Below the pieces are notes generated by a model. The model ran no database searches, was not told where the DNA came from, and saw only the letters and a program-made list of their open reading frames with translations. 64,000 bases of DNA from Polaribacter sp. SA4-12 (GTDB taxonomy: Bacteria > Bacteroidota > Bacteroidia > Flavobacteriales > Flavobacteriaceae): the NCBI RefSeq assembly GCF_002163675.1, contig NZ_CP019334.1, positions 1,841,001 to 1,905,000 on the forward strand. Reading direction: 5' to 3'. Below, in pieces: positions 48,478 to 58,029 of the stretch. A program made the position numbers and the translations under genes. How positions within the stretch are numbered: the first letter of the stretch is position 1; each line of letters begins with the position of its first letter.

Positions 48478-48605
48478 ACACCCCTTCAAAAACAAAAAAA
48501 TAAACTTATCTCAATATAACCCCTGTTTTTTTGAGGGTGTAATATAAAAATACATTCTTTTTAAAAACACACCCCTTGTCAGTTTAAATTAAATATATAC
48601 TTTTG
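48478..48605 (+). promoter_or_regulatory. Control region of the porin-PII-Amt operon with three ACACCCC(TT) motifs
   Basis: ACACCCCTT at 48478-48486 and 48569-48577, and an inverted form AGGGTGT at 48534-48540. The first and second (48478-48494, 48524-48540) can pair into a long imperfect hairpin. The third overlaps a TTG at 48576-48578, the likely -33, followed by TATACTTTTG near 48596. The arrangement looks like operator sites around a promoter. The -7 match is imperfect. Confidence 0.5.
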
Positions 48606-48659
48606 ACCCAGTTCAATTAATAAAAATCATTCAACACAAACTAAAAAGAACACAACATT

Positions 48660-49652
48660 ATGAAAAAAATTATTTTTACTTTATTATTAGCAAGTAGCTT
48701 AATAGTAACTGGACAAGAAAAAGAAGATAAAGGAACTTTCACATTAAGTGGAACAGTAGATGTATATGGAACTACTAATTTCACAAAAGATTCTGGAACT
48801 CCAGGAATTCTAATTGCAGCACCAGAAAATGCGAATGCTTTTGGTTTAGGATTTGCGAATACTGTTTTTGCTTATGAAAAAGGTAAAGCAGGTGTAGTTG
48901 CAGATATTGCTTTTGGTCCTAGAGCAGATGATGCAAATATGGCAGGAGCTATTAACCAATTATATGCTTACTATAATGTAAGTGACAAATTAACACTTAC
49001 AGCAGGACAGTTTAATACGTTTTTAGGCTATGAGGTAATTTCACCAGCTGCTAATTTTAACTACACTGTATCTTATTTATTTAATGCAGGCCCATTTTCT
49101 CATACAGGTATAAAAGCAGACTATGCAGTTTCTGATGACTTATCTTTCATGTTAGCAATAACAAACGCACATGGAATTTCTAGTGCAGATGGAAACTTTT
49201 CTGACGACACTCAATTAGGAGCTCAAATTGGATACAAAGGTCAATACTTAAACTTCATTACTGGAGCTGTAAGTGCAGGTGGAGCAACAGACTGGATCTT
49301 TTTAGATTATACTGGAGGATTTGATATTTCTGATTCTTTCTACTTAGGTTTAAATGCAGCTTATGCAAACTCTAGTGATGCTGATTCAGGGTACCAAGGT
49401 GTAGCTTTATACTTACAAAATAAATTTTCAGATAAATTCTCTTTAGGATTTAGACCAGAATTTTTCACTACAACAGGAGCAACAGACCAAAGTGTTTCTG
49501 CATTTACTTTAACATCTAACGTAACGTTAACTGATAACTTAAAGTTTATAACAGACTTAAGATTCGATTCTTCTGACGACTTCATTATCGAAGCTTTTCC
49601 GGGAGAAAAAAGTACATCTACATTAACAATGGCAGCTGTTTACTCTTTCTAA
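48660..49652 (+). CDS. Outer-membrane beta-barrel porin
   Basis: 330 residues. Signal peptide MKKIIFTLLLASSLIVTG, then alternating beta-strands with many Gly and aromatic ends, finishing STLTMAAVYSF with a terminal Phe typical of outer-membrane barrels. Resembles the putative beta-barrel porin-2 (OmpL-like) family. Being the first gene before a PII protein and an ammonium transporter, it may let nitrogen compounds through the outer membrane (inference). Confidence 0.8.
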   Translation: MKKIIFTLLLASSLIVTGQEKEDKGTFTLSGTVDVYGTTNFTKDSGTPGILIAAPENANAFGLGFANTVFAYEKGKAGVVADIAFGPRADDANMAGAINQLYAYYNVSDKLTLTAGQFNTFLGYEVISPAANFNYTVSYLFNAGPFSHTGIKADYAVSDDLSFMLAITNAHGISSADGNFSDDTQLGAQIGYKGQYLNFITGAVSAGGATDWIFLDYTGGFDISDSFYLGLNAAYANSSDADSGYQGVALYLQNKFSDKFSLGFRPEFFTTTGATDQSVSAFTLTSNVTLTDNLKFITDLRFDSSDDFIIEAFPGEKSTSTLTMAAVYSF

Positions 49653-49684
49653 TAAAACATACGAACTCATAAAATTATTTTATC

Positions 49685-50023
49685 ATGAAAAAAATAGAAG
49701 CAATTATAAGAAAATCAAAATATCGTGTAGTAAAAGATGCGCTACATGAAGTTGGTGTAAACTTTTTCTCTTACTGGGATGTAACTGGAATTGGAAACGA
49801 AAAAGAAGGTCATGTATATAGAGGTGTAAGTTATAGCACTAGTGATATTCAAAGAAGACATCTTGCTATTGTTGTAAACGATGAATTTGAAGAAATCACC
49901 ATTAAAACAATCATTGAAGCTGCTTCGACAGGTGAAGTTGGTGATGGAAAAATTTTCGTGAGCGACATTAACGACGCTTACAGAATTAGAACAGGAGAAA
50001 AAGGCGGAGAAACATTAAACTAA
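49685..50023 (+). CDS. glnB: PII-family nitrogen regulatory protein
   Basis: 112 residues: KKIEAIIRKSKYRVVKDAL, the T-loop with VYRGVSYSTSD (its last Tyr at the position of the uridylylated Tyr51 of E. coli), ASTGEVGDGKIFV and YRIRTGEKG. The region after the T-loop reads IQRRHLAIVV where E. coli has FLPKVKIEIVV, one residue shorter and more basic; whether uridylylation operates is open. Twenty bases before amt, with which it normally interacts to gate ammonium uptake. Confidence 0.93.
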   Translation: MKKIEAIIRKSKYRVVKDALHEVGVNFFSYWDVTGIGNEKEGHVYRGVSYSTSDIQRRHLAIVVNDEFEEITIKTIIEAASTGEVGDGKIFVSDINDAYRIRTGEKGGETLN

Positions 50024-50042
50024 TCTACTACAAAATTTAATT

Positions 50043-51269
50043 ATGGAATTATTAACAACAAATAATGTATGGATGATGATCTGTACAGCCTTAGTTTTCT
50101 TTATGCATACTGGTTTTGCATTTTTAGAAATAGGTTTGACAAGACAAAAGAATACAATAAACATTTTATTTAAAAACATCTTTATTATTACATCTGGTTT
50201 ACTACTATATTATATTGGTGGTTTTAACTTAATGTACCCTGGTTTCGCAGAAGGTTCAGCTGGAGTTTTAGATTTCGCTGGTTTTGGAATTGCACCACCA
50301 GAAAACGGAATGACTGCAGAATATGCAGATGGAGGATACACTTGGTGGACAGATTTCTTATTTCAAGGAATGTTTGCTGCTACCGCTGCAACGATCGTTT
50401 CTGGTGCAGTAGCTGAAAGAATGAAAATTGGACCATTTATGATTTTTACAGTTATATACGTTGGTTTAATATACCCAATTGCTGGTTCTTGGAAATGGGG
50501 TGGTGGATTTTTAGACCAAATGGGATTCTATGATTTTGCTGGTTCTACATTAGTACACTCTGTTGGTGGATGGGCAGCATTAGTTGCTGTTTGGTTACTA
50601 GGTCCTCGTATTGGAAAATTCAAGAACGGTAAGCCTCAGGCAATACCTGGTCATAATATACCATTAGCAACTGCAGGGGTTTTAATCCTTTGGTTAGGTT
50701 GGTTTGGTTTTAATGGTGGTTCTGTTTTATCTGCTGACCCTGAATTAACTTCTTTAACATTAGTTACAACTTGTTTAGCTGCTGCTACAGGTGGTATTAT
50801 TGCCGCTTTAGTATCTTTTATTAAATACAAAAACTTAGATTTAACAATGTTCTTAAACGGTATTTTAGGTGGTTTAGTTGGTATTACTGCTGGTGCAGAT
50901 GTAATGACTCCTGAAAGCGCTATTATTATTGGTGGAATAGCAGGAGCAATAATTGTATTTGCTGTTGCCTTTGTAGATGCTATTAAATTAGATGATCCAG
51001 TTGGAGCAATTGCTGTACACTTAATCTGTGGTATTTGGGGAACATTAGCTGTTGGAATCTTTTCAACAAACCCAGAACATACATTCTTAATACAATTAAC
51101 AGGTGTAGCATGTTATGCAGCTTTTTGTGTAATCGCATCATTCTTAATTATTTTTACACTTAAGAAAACTGTTGGTATTAGAGTAAGTGAAAAAGAAGAA
51201 CTAGAAGGTTTAGATGCTCATGAACATGGTATGAATGCTTATTCAGACTTCCGTTTAAACGATCACTAA
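50043..51269 (+). CDS. amt: Ammonium transporter AmtB
   Basis: 408 residues with about eleven membrane helices. The twin-histidine pore is seen in STLVHSVGGWAALV (first His about residue 173) and AIAVHLICGIWGTLAVG (second, about 326). WLGWFGFNGGS and DDPVGA are also typical. Carries ammonium into the cell under PII control; the glutamate synthase genes downstream use it. Confidence 0.95.
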   Translation: MELLTTNNVWMMICTALVFFMHTGFAFLEIGLTRQKNTINILFKNIFIITSGLLLYYIGGFNLMYPGFAEGSAGVLDFAGFGIAPPENGMTAEYADGGYTWWTDFLFQGMFAATAATIVSGAVAERMKIGPFMIFTVIYVGLIYPIAGSWKWGGGFLDQMGFYDFAGSTLVHSVGGWAALVAVWLLGPRIGKFKNGKPQAIPGHNIPLATAGVLILWLGWFGFNGGSVLSADPELTSLTLVTTCLAAATGGIIAALVSFIKYKNLDLTMFLNGILGGLVGITAGADVMTPESAIIIGGIAGAIIVFAVAFVDAIKLDDPVGAIAVHLICGIWGTLAVGIFSTNPEHTFLIQLTGVACYAAFCVIASFLIIFTLKKTVGIRVSEKEELEGLDAHEHGMNAYSDFRLNDH

Positions 51270-51290
51270 TCAACTTAAAAACATTATTTT

Positions 51291-51326
51291 ATACCTGCAA
51301 ATTTAAAAATTTGCAGGTATTTGTGT
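51291..51326 (+). terminator. Terminator after amt
   Basis: 14-bp perfect stem, 51291-51304 with 51307-51320 (core ACCTGCAAAT), a very tight loop, then TTGTGTTT. It isolates the porin-glnB-amt unit from gltB. Confidence 0.75.
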
Positions 51327-51482
51327 TTATTGTCATTTTCTCAGTAAAAAAAGATTTTATTACTATTATTGAATTATTTATAGCACATTTTTGATTTCAT
51401 CATAAAAATTATATTAAAACCCTAGAAACATTGACTTTTTCACCATAAAAAATATAAATTAGCCAATATAATTGAATATAAT

Positions 51483-54400
51483 ATGGAGAAACAAGGCTTA
51501 TACTTACCAGAATTTGAACACGAAAATTGCGGTGCTGGTTTTATCTGTAATTTGAATGGAGAGAAAACGAATCAAATTATACATGACGCATTAGAAATTC
51601 TAGTAAAACTAGAGCACAGAGGTGGTGTTAGTGCAGATGGAAAAACAGGTGATGGTGCTGGTTTATTAATAGATATTCCTCATGTTTATTTCAAACGAGT
51701 ATGTGATTTTCCTATTCCTAATCAAAGAGAATATGCTGTTGGAATGGTTTTCCTTCCAAAAGTAACAAATCAATATGATTATTGTAAAAGTACGTTTGAA
51801 AACGAGATAAAAGAACAAGGACTGTCTATTTTAGGTTGGAGAGAAGTTCCTGTAGATTCTTTTCAATTAGGTGAAATCGCTTTAGCATCAGAACCAAATA
51901 TCGAGCAATTGTTTGTTGGTAAAACAGATGATATTGACGAAGCTACTTTTAAAGCAAAATTATATGCTGCTCGTAAAATAGCAGAACATGCAATTAGAAA
52001 ATCTAAAATTTCTGAAAGTAAATATTTTTATATTCCGAGTTTATCAATAACTACTATTATCTATAAAGGTATTATTATGCCTGAAGATATTGGTCCTTAT
52101 TATAAAGATTTACAAGAAATAGACTTAGTAACACGTTTAGCTTTAGTACACCAACGTTTTTCTACGAATACAATGCCAACTTGGGAATTAGCGCAACCAT
52201 TTAGACACATGTGTCAAAATGGAGAGATTAATACTTTACGTGGTAATGTTAGTAGAATGCGTGTTCGTGAAGAAATCATGAAAAGTGATGTATTTGGTCC
52301 ACAAATAGATAAATTATTTCCAATTATTTTACCAGGAAAATCAGATTCTGCTTCTATGGATATGGTTGTTGAGTTATTAACTCACACAGGTCGTTCATTA
52401 CCAGAAATTATGATGATGATGATTCCTGAAGCTTGGGAAAAGCATGCAACTATGTCTAAAGAGCGTAAAGCTTTTTATGAATACAATGGTTGTATTATGG
52501 AACCTTGGGATGGTCCTGCTTCTGTACCTTTTACAGATGGAGATTATATTGGAGCATTATTAGACAGAAACGGTTTAAGACCATCTAGATATACAGTTAC
52601 AAAAAGTGGTAGTTTAATTATGTCATCAGAAATTGGTGTTGTAGATGTAGCTCCAGAAGATGTAAAAGAACATGGTAGATTAGAACCAGGAAAAATGTTC
52701 TTGGTAGATATGAATGAAGGAAGAATCATTCAAGATCAAGAAATTAAAAGTAAAATTGTTTCTGAAAGACCTTATCAAGAATGGTTAGATAAAACTCGTT
52801 TACACTTAAAGGATGTTCCTTATACAAGTGAAACCTGTCCTATAGAATCTATTGATGTTAAAACCCGTCTAAGTTTATTTAATTACACTTTTGAAGATAT
52901 TCAGGAAGTAATTACACCAATGGCAATAGTTGGTAAAGAAGCTTTAGGCTCTATGGGAATTGATACTCCTTTAGCTGTTTTATCAGACAGACCTCAATTA
53001 ATTTCTAACTACTTTAAACAATTATTTGCTCAAGTTACAAATCCACCTTTAGATGGTATTCGTGAAGAAATTGTAACTGACATCAGTTTAAATTTAGGAA
53101 AAGATAGAAACATTTTCAGTATTACAGATAGACAGTGTAGAAAATTAAGAATTCAAAATCCTGTAATTTCTAATGCAGATTTAGAAAAAATTAGAAATAT
53201 AGATATTGAAAGTTTCAAAGCTGAAACTATTCAAATTTTATACCCAAAAGCAAAAGGTTTAAATGGTCTTGAAGATGCTTTAGATGATATCATCGTTAAA
53301 ATAGAAAAAGCGTTAGAAAGAAAAACAAATATTATTATTCTTTCTGATAGAGGTGTAAATAAAGAGCTTGCTCCTATACCTGCTTTATTAGCTTGTTCTT
53401 TTGTAAATCATCAATTAAACCGTTTACGTAAGCGTTCTCATTTCGATATTATTATTGAATCTGCAGAACCTCGTGAGCCACATCATTTTGCAACTTTATT
53501 TGGTTATGGCGCAAGTGCTGTAAACCCATATATGGTGAATGAAATTATCAGAATGCAAGTTAAAGAAGGCTTCATTACTGGTATGGATGAGCAAGGTGCA
53601 GTTGATAATTTCAACAAAGCAATTGGAAAAGGTATCTTAAAAGTAATGAACAAAATAGGAATCTCTACATTACATTCTTATAGAGGTTCTCAAATTTTCG
53701 AAATTGTAGGTTTCAACTCTCAATTTGTAGAAAAATATTTCCCATATACTGCTTCAAGAATAGAAGGTATTGGTTTATATGAAGTAGAAAAAGAAATTGA
53801 TCAACGTTATAAACAAGCGTATCCAGATAATCAAATTGATAAAAACTTAGGTTTAAATGTTGGTGGAGATTATAGATGGAGAAGAAATGGTGAACGTCAC
53901 TTATTTAATCCAACTACAGTTTCTAAATTACAACAAGCAGTAAGATTAAGTGATCAAGGAAGTTATGATGTCTATGCAAAAGCAATTAACGAACAGTCAG
54001 AAAGTTTAATGACAATTCGTGGTTTGTTTCAGTTTGATAACTTAGATCCAATTCCATTGGAAGAAGTAGAACCTTGGACAGATATTGTAAAGCGTTTTAA
54101 AACAGGTGCAATGTCTTATGGATCTATTTCTCGTGAGGCTCATGAAAATTTAGCAATTGCAATGAATAGAATTGGAGGAAAATCTAATTCTGGTGAAGGT
54201 GGTGAAGATAGAAAACGTTTTCAAAAAGATATCAATGGAGATAGTAGAAACTCTGCTATTAAGCAAGTAGCTTCTGGTAGATTTGGGGTAACTTCTCACT
54301 ATTTATCAAGTGCAAAAGAGATACAAATAAAAATGGCTCAAGGAGCTAAACCTGGTGAAGGTGGTCAATTACCTGGAGAAAAGGTTTTACCTTGGATTGC

Positions 54401-55994
54401 AGAGGCAAGAAATTCAACACCTTTTGTAGGTTTGATTTCTCCTCCTCCTCATCACGATATTTATTCAATTGAAGATTTAGCACAATTAATTTTCGATTTA
54501 AAGAATGCAAATCGTGAAGCTAGAATTAATGTAAAATTAGTTTCTGAAGTTGGTGTAGGTACAATTGCTGCTGGTGTTGCAAAAGCAAAAGCAGATGTAG
54601 TATTAATATCTGGTTACGATGGTGGTACAGGAGCTTCTCCTTTAACTTCATTAAAACATGCCGGTTTACCTTGGGAACTTGGTTTAGCAGAAGCACAACA
54701 AACTTTAGTTCTTAATGATTTAAGAAGTAGAATTGTTGTAGAGTGTGATGGTCAGTTAAAAACGGGTAGAGATGTAGCTATTGCTGCATTATTAGGTGCT
54801 GAAGAATTCGGTTTTGCAACTGCTCCTTTAGTTGCTTCTGGTTGTATTATGATGCGTAAGTGTCACTTAAATACATGTCCAGTAGGTATTGCAACGCAAG
54901 ATAAAGAGTTACGTAAAAACTTTAAAGGAACACCAGAGCATGTAATTAACTTCTTCTTTTACATTGCTGAAGAATTAAGAGCAATTATGGCACAACTTGG
55001 TTTCAGAACATTAGCTGAAATGGTTGGTCAAACTCATAAAATTAACGCAAATAAAGCAATCAAGCATTATAAAGCGAAAGGGTTAGATTTATCAAGTATT
55101 TTACACAGACCAACTTCTTATAGAAGTATGACTGTTAGAAATACAGAAACTCAAGATCATAACTTAGAAGGCGTTTTAGACTTTACTATATTAAAAGATT
55201 CTCATAGAGCTTTGTATAGAAAAGAAAAAATGAACTTAGCATATCCAATAAAAAATACCAATCGTACTGTTGGAGCAATTGTTAGTAATGAAATTTCAAA
55301 AATTTATGGTCACTTAGGTTTACCTGAAGACACCTTAAATATCAACTTTACTGGTTCTGCAGGACAAAGTTTTGGAGCTTTCGGCGCACATGGATTAACA
55401 TTTATTTTAGATGGTAATACAAATGATTATTTAGGTAAAGGTTTATCCGGAGCAAAATTAATTATAAAGAAACCGGCAAAAGCAGACTTTTTAGCAGAAA
55501 ACAATATCATTGTTGGTAATGTTTGTATGTTCGGCGCAGTAGCTGGTCAAGCTTATATTAATGGAATTGCAGGAGAGCGTTTTGCTGTTCGTAATTCTGG
55601 TGCAACCGCAGTTGTAGAAGGTGTAGGAGATCACTGTTGCGAATATATGACAGGTGGTAAAGTAGTTGTATTAGGTAGTACAGGTAGAAATTTTGCTGCT
55701 GGTATGAGTGGTGGTATTGCGTATGTTTATGATCCAGAAAACAAGTTTGTAAACGGGCTTTGTAATACTGAAACGATAGAATTCGAAGATATTTCTGATG
55801 AAGTTGCTGCTGATTTAAAAGCAACCATAGAAAAACACGTTTTATATACGGATAGTAAAAAAGGTGCTGAATTGTTAGCAGATTGGGATACAAGTTTAAA
55901 CAACTTTGTAAAAGTGATGCCAACTGAATACAAAAAAGCATTGATACGTTTAGAAACAGAAGAACCAATGTTTGAAGAATTAACAAAAGCATAA
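51483..55994 (+). CDS. gltB: GltB, glutamate synthase large subunit
   Basis: 1503 residues. A short propeptide precedes the class II glutaminase nucleophile in [11 protein letters not shown] (Cys16). The glutaminase domain contains [17 protein letters not shown]. The FMN-binding synthase domain includes [10 protein letters not shown] and [13 protein letters not shown]. The 3Fe-4S ligands are Cys-x5-Cys-x4-Cys at about residues 1121, 1127 and 1132 (in [17 protein letters not shown]). The C-terminal beta-helix (GXG) domain is present. Transfers the glutamine amide to 2-oxoglutarate with electrons from GltD. Confidence 0.96.
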   Translation: MEKQGLYLPEFEHENCGAGFICNLNGEKTNQIIHDALEILVKLEHRGGVSADGKTGDGAGLLIDIPHVYFKRVCDFPIPNQREYAVGMVFLPKVTNQYDYCKSTFENEIKEQGLSILGWREVPVDSFQLGEIALASEPNIEQLFVGKTDDIDEATFKAKLYAARKIAEHAIRKSKISESKYFYIPSLSITTIIYKGIIMPEDIGPYYKDLQEIDLVTRLALVHQRFSTNTMPTWELAQPFRHMCQNGEINTLRGNVSRMRVREEIMKSDVFGPQIDKLFPIILPGKSDSASMDMVVELLTHTGRSLPEIMMMMIPEAWEKHATMSKERKAFYEYNGCIMEPWDGPASVPFTDGDYIGALLDRNGLRPSRYTVTKSGSLIMSSEIGVVDVAPEDVKEHGRLEPGKMFLVDMNEGRIIQDQEIKSKIVSERPYQEWLDKTRLHLKDVPYTSETCPIESIDVKTRLSLFNYTFEDIQEVITPMAIVGKEALGSMGIDTPLAVLSDRPQLISNYFKQLFAQVTNPPLDGIREEIVTDISLNLGKDRNIFSITDRQCRKLRIQNPVISNADLEKIRNIDIESFKAETIQILYPKAKGLNGLEDALDDIIVKIEKALERKTNIIILSDRGVNKELAPIPALLACSFVNHQLNRLRKRSHFDIIIESAEPREPHHFATLFGYGASAVNPYMVNEIIRMQVKEGFITGMDEQGAVDNFNKAIGKGILKVMNKIGISTLHSYRGSQIFEIVGFNSQFVEKYFPYTASRIEGIGLYEVEKEIDQRYKQAYPDNQIDKNLGLNVGGDYRWRRNGERHLFNPTTVSKLQQAVRLSDQGSYDVYAKAINEQSESLMTIRGLFQFDNLDPIPLEEVEPWTDIVKRFKTGAMSYGSISREAHENLAIAMNRIGGKSNSGEGGEDRKRFQKDINGDSRNSAIKQVASGRFGVTSHYLSSAKEIQIKMAQGAKPGEGGQLPGEKVLPWIAEARNSTPFVGLISPPPHHDIYSIEDLAQLIFDLKNANREARINVKLVSEVGVGTIAAGVAKAKADVVLISGYDGGTGASPLTSLKHAGLPWELGLAEAQQTLVLNDLRSRIVVECDGQLKTGRDVAIAALLGAEEFGFATAPLVASGCIMMRKCHLNTCPVGIATQDKELRKNFKGTPEHVINFFFYIAEELRAIMAQLGFRTLAEMVGQTHKINANKAIKHYKAKGLDLSSILHRPTSYRSMTVRNTETQDHNLEGVLDFTILKDSHRALYRKEKMNLAYPIKNTNRTVGAIVSNEISKIYGHLGLPEDTLNINFTGSAGQSFGAFGAHGLTFILDGNTNDYLGKGLSGAKLIIKKPAKADFLAENNIIVGNVCMFGAVAGQAYINGIAGERFAVRNSGATAVVEGVGDHCCEYMTGGKVVVLGSTGRNFAAGMSGGIAYVYDPENKFVNGLCNTETIEFEDISDEVAADLKATIEKHVLYTDSKKGAELLADWDTSLNNFVKVMPTEYKKALIRLETEEPMFEELTKA

Positions 55995-55998
55995 TGTC

Positions 55999-57462
55999 AT
56001 GGGAAAAGTAACAGGATTTAAAGAATTTGAAAGACAGGATGAAAAATATACTTCTGTAAAAGATCGTGTAAAAGATTATAAAGAATTTACAGTTCCTCTT
56101 TCAGAAAAGGAAATAACAAAACAGGGTTCACGTTGTATGGATTGTGGTATTCCTTTTTGTCACAGTAGTTGTCCATTAGGAAATCTAATTCCAGATTTCA
56201 ACCACATGGTACATCAAGGCGAATGGCAAAAAGCTTCATGGATATTACATTCTACAAATAATTTCCCAGAATTTACAGGTCGTTTATGCCCTGCTCCATG
56301 TGAACAATCATGTGTATTAGGTATTATTGAAGATCCCGTTGCTATAGAAAATATTGAAAAAAATATTGTAGAGCGTGCTTTTAAAGAAGGATGGATAAAA
56401 CCACAACCTCCAAAAAATAGAACAGGAAAAACAATTGCCGTTATTGGTTCTGGGCCAGCAGGTTTAGCAACAGCACAACAATTAAATAGAGCGGGTCATA
56501 CAGTTACTGTTTTCGAAAGAGATGATGAAGTTGGTGGATTATTACGTTATGGAATTCCTAATTTCAAAATGGAAAAAGGAATCATCGATAGAAGAGTTGC
56601 TATTTTAGAGGCTGAAGGAATTATATTCAAAACAAACGTGAATGTTGGTGTTAATTATAATGTTGAAGATTTAAAAGCTTTCGATAGTATTGTTTTATGT
56701 GGTGGATCTACAGAAAGACGTAGTTTACCAACTCCAGGTATTGATGCCGATGGTGTTGTACAAGCAATGGATTTCTTAACGCAACAAACAAAAGTAGTAT
56801 TTGGTAAAGAAGTAAAAGACCAAGTATTAGCTACAGATAAAGAAGTAATCGTTATTGGTGGTGGAGATACAGGATCAGATTGTGTAGGTACATCAAACAG
56901 ACAAGGAGCAAAATCTGTGGTAAATTTCGAAATTATGCCAAAACCTCCTGGTCATCGTTCACCAACAACTCCTTGGCCTTTTTGGCCATTACAATTAAAA
57001 ACTTCTTCTTCTCATAAAGAAGGGGTAGAACGTAACTGGTTAATCAACACAAAGGAATTTGTAAAGGATGAAAACGGAAAATTAATCGCTTTAAAAACGG
57101 TTAATGTAGAATGGAAAATGGTTCCAGGTCAAAGACCTCAGTTAATTGAAATAGCAGGTACAGAAAAAACATGGCCTTGCGATTTAGCATTATTGGCACT
57201 TGGTTTTACAGGTCCAGAAAGTACACTAGCAGACAAATTAGGTTTAGAAACAGATGCGCGTTCTAACTACAAAGCAGCATACGGAAAATACCAAACAAAC
57301 GTTCCAAATATATTTACTGCTGGCGATATGCGTCGCGGACAATCACTAATTGTTTGGGCAATATCAGAAGGTAGAGAAGCAGCAAGACAAGTAGACATCT
57401 ATTTAATGGGGAAATCAGAATTACCAACAAAAGATATTTCTGGCGATTTAGTAGCAATGTAG
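55999..57462 (+). CDS. gltD: GltD, glutamate synthase small subunit
   Basis: 487 residues. The N-terminal Fe-S ligands are in CMDCGIPFCHSSCPLGNLIP and CPAPCEQSC; the FAD site is VIGSGPAGLATAQQL and the NADPH site VIGGGDTGSDCVG; FTAGDMRRGQSLIVWA closes the FAD domain. Feeds NAD(P)H electrons to GltB, encoded 4 bases upstream. Confidence 0.95.
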   Translation: MGKVTGFKEFERQDEKYTSVKDRVKDYKEFTVPLSEKEITKQGSRCMDCGIPFCHSSCPLGNLIPDFNHMVHQGEWQKASWILHSTNNFPEFTGRLCPAPCEQSCVLGIIEDPVAIENIEKNIVERAFKEGWIKPQPPKNRTGKTIAVIGSGPAGLATAQQLNRAGHTVTVFERDDEVGGLLRYGIPNFKMEKGIIDRRVAILEAEGIIFKTNVNVGVNYNVEDLKAFDSIVLCGGSTERRSLPTPGIDADGVVQAMDFLTQQTKVVFGKEVKDQVLATDKEVIVIGGGDTGSDCVGTSNRQGAKSVVNFEIMPKPPGHRSPTTPWPFWPLQLKTSSSHKEGVERNWLINTKEFVKDENGKLIALKTVNVEWKMVPGQRPQLIEIAGTEKTWPCDLALLALGFTGPESTLADKLGLETDARSNYKAAYGKYQTNVPNIFTAGDMRRGQSLIVWAISEGREAARQVDIYLMGKSELPTKDISGDLVAM

Positions 57463-57491
57463 CATTTAGTCAACAAAAAAATTAAACGTTC

Positions 57492-57520
57492 TGTCATTCC
57501 TGCGTAGGCAGGAATCTATA
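57492..57520. repeat. REP-like palindromic repeat
   Basis: TGTCATTCCTGCGTAGGCAGGAATCTATA: an 8-bp perfect stem, ATTCCTGC (57496-57503) with GCAGGAAT (57508-57515), around GTAG. This type recurs between genes in many bacteria. Confidence 0.75.
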
Positions 57521-57523
57521 ACA

Positions 57524-57563
57524 AAAGAAAACTCATCAATTTAATTATTGATGAGTTTTCTTT
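57524..57563 (+). terminator. Terminator after gltD
   Basis: 17-bp perfect stem, 57524-57540 with 57547-57563 (core CTCATCAAT), 6-base loop, stem closing in T-rich sequence. Confidence 0.85.
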
Positions 57564-57775
57564 GTTCTAAACAATTATTAAACCTTTTTGGGCGTGCCCA
57601 TTTTTTAAAAAGCGAAGTTCATAGAATAAACAGATAGCATAAAAATGGTCAGGCTATCCATTACAAGTCCTCGTTCGTACCTCACTGTGGGCTTTTCATT
57701 TCTATCCTTCACGCAAATAGCAACCAACCTTATCATTCCAATAAAAAACCAGAACAATACAACAAACAGTTTTGC

Positions 57776-57837
57776 CATTGCGAGGCACAAAGCAATCTGT
57801 TTACATACCTGTCATTGCGAGGAAAGAAGCAATCTGT
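57776..57837 (+). repeat. Two copies of the CATTGCGAGG..GCAATC REP-like repeat
   Basis: CATTGCGAGGCACAAAGCAATC at 57776-57797 and CATTGCGAGGAAAGAAGCAATC at 57813-57834, each able to fold through ATTGC/GCAAT. The second is preceded by TGT, so it reads GTCATTGCGAGG, the same sequence into which the IS110 element at 62527 has inserted. Both are followed by TGTTTA. Confidence 0.8.
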
Positions 57838-58029
57838 TTATATAAAACTACAAGTATAAAGATTCCTTAAGAAACAATAGCAACCCAAAAACATACCTTC
57901 AAACACAATCTAAAAGTAATTCAGCATTCATCAATAGAAAAGAAAAGAGTATCGAAAACACACAATCAAAAAAGAAAAAACTAAATTAGTCCTTCAAAAA
58001 AATTAGCACAAAAAAAAAGAAAAAGTACA

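Larger units (their letters stand above)
57463..58029. other. 567-base non-coding, repeat-rich stretch between gltD and the restriction gene
   Basis: Contains in order a REP-like palindrome, the gltD terminator, a decayed dispersed repeat (about 57586-57715, with GGGCGTGCCC and GGTCAGGCT, similar to 47495-47597) and two CATTGCGAGG...GCAATC repeats. A purine-rich leader with no obvious promoter consensus follows. Short open frames here are translations of the repeats and not credible genes. It marks the change from core to accessory DNA. Confidence 0.7.

Noticed and set aside
55558..55992. 144-residue open frame on the minus strand inside gltB
   Set aside because: Composition is an odd Leu/Gln/Tyr/His mix that mirrors the gltB codons; no start signals; lies wholly in a well-supported gene.
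57605..57845. Two short open frames between gltD and the restriction gene
   Set aside because: They translate the dispersed repeats (one ends in CHCEERSN, the usual product of the CATTGCGAGG repeat) and show no protein-like signal.
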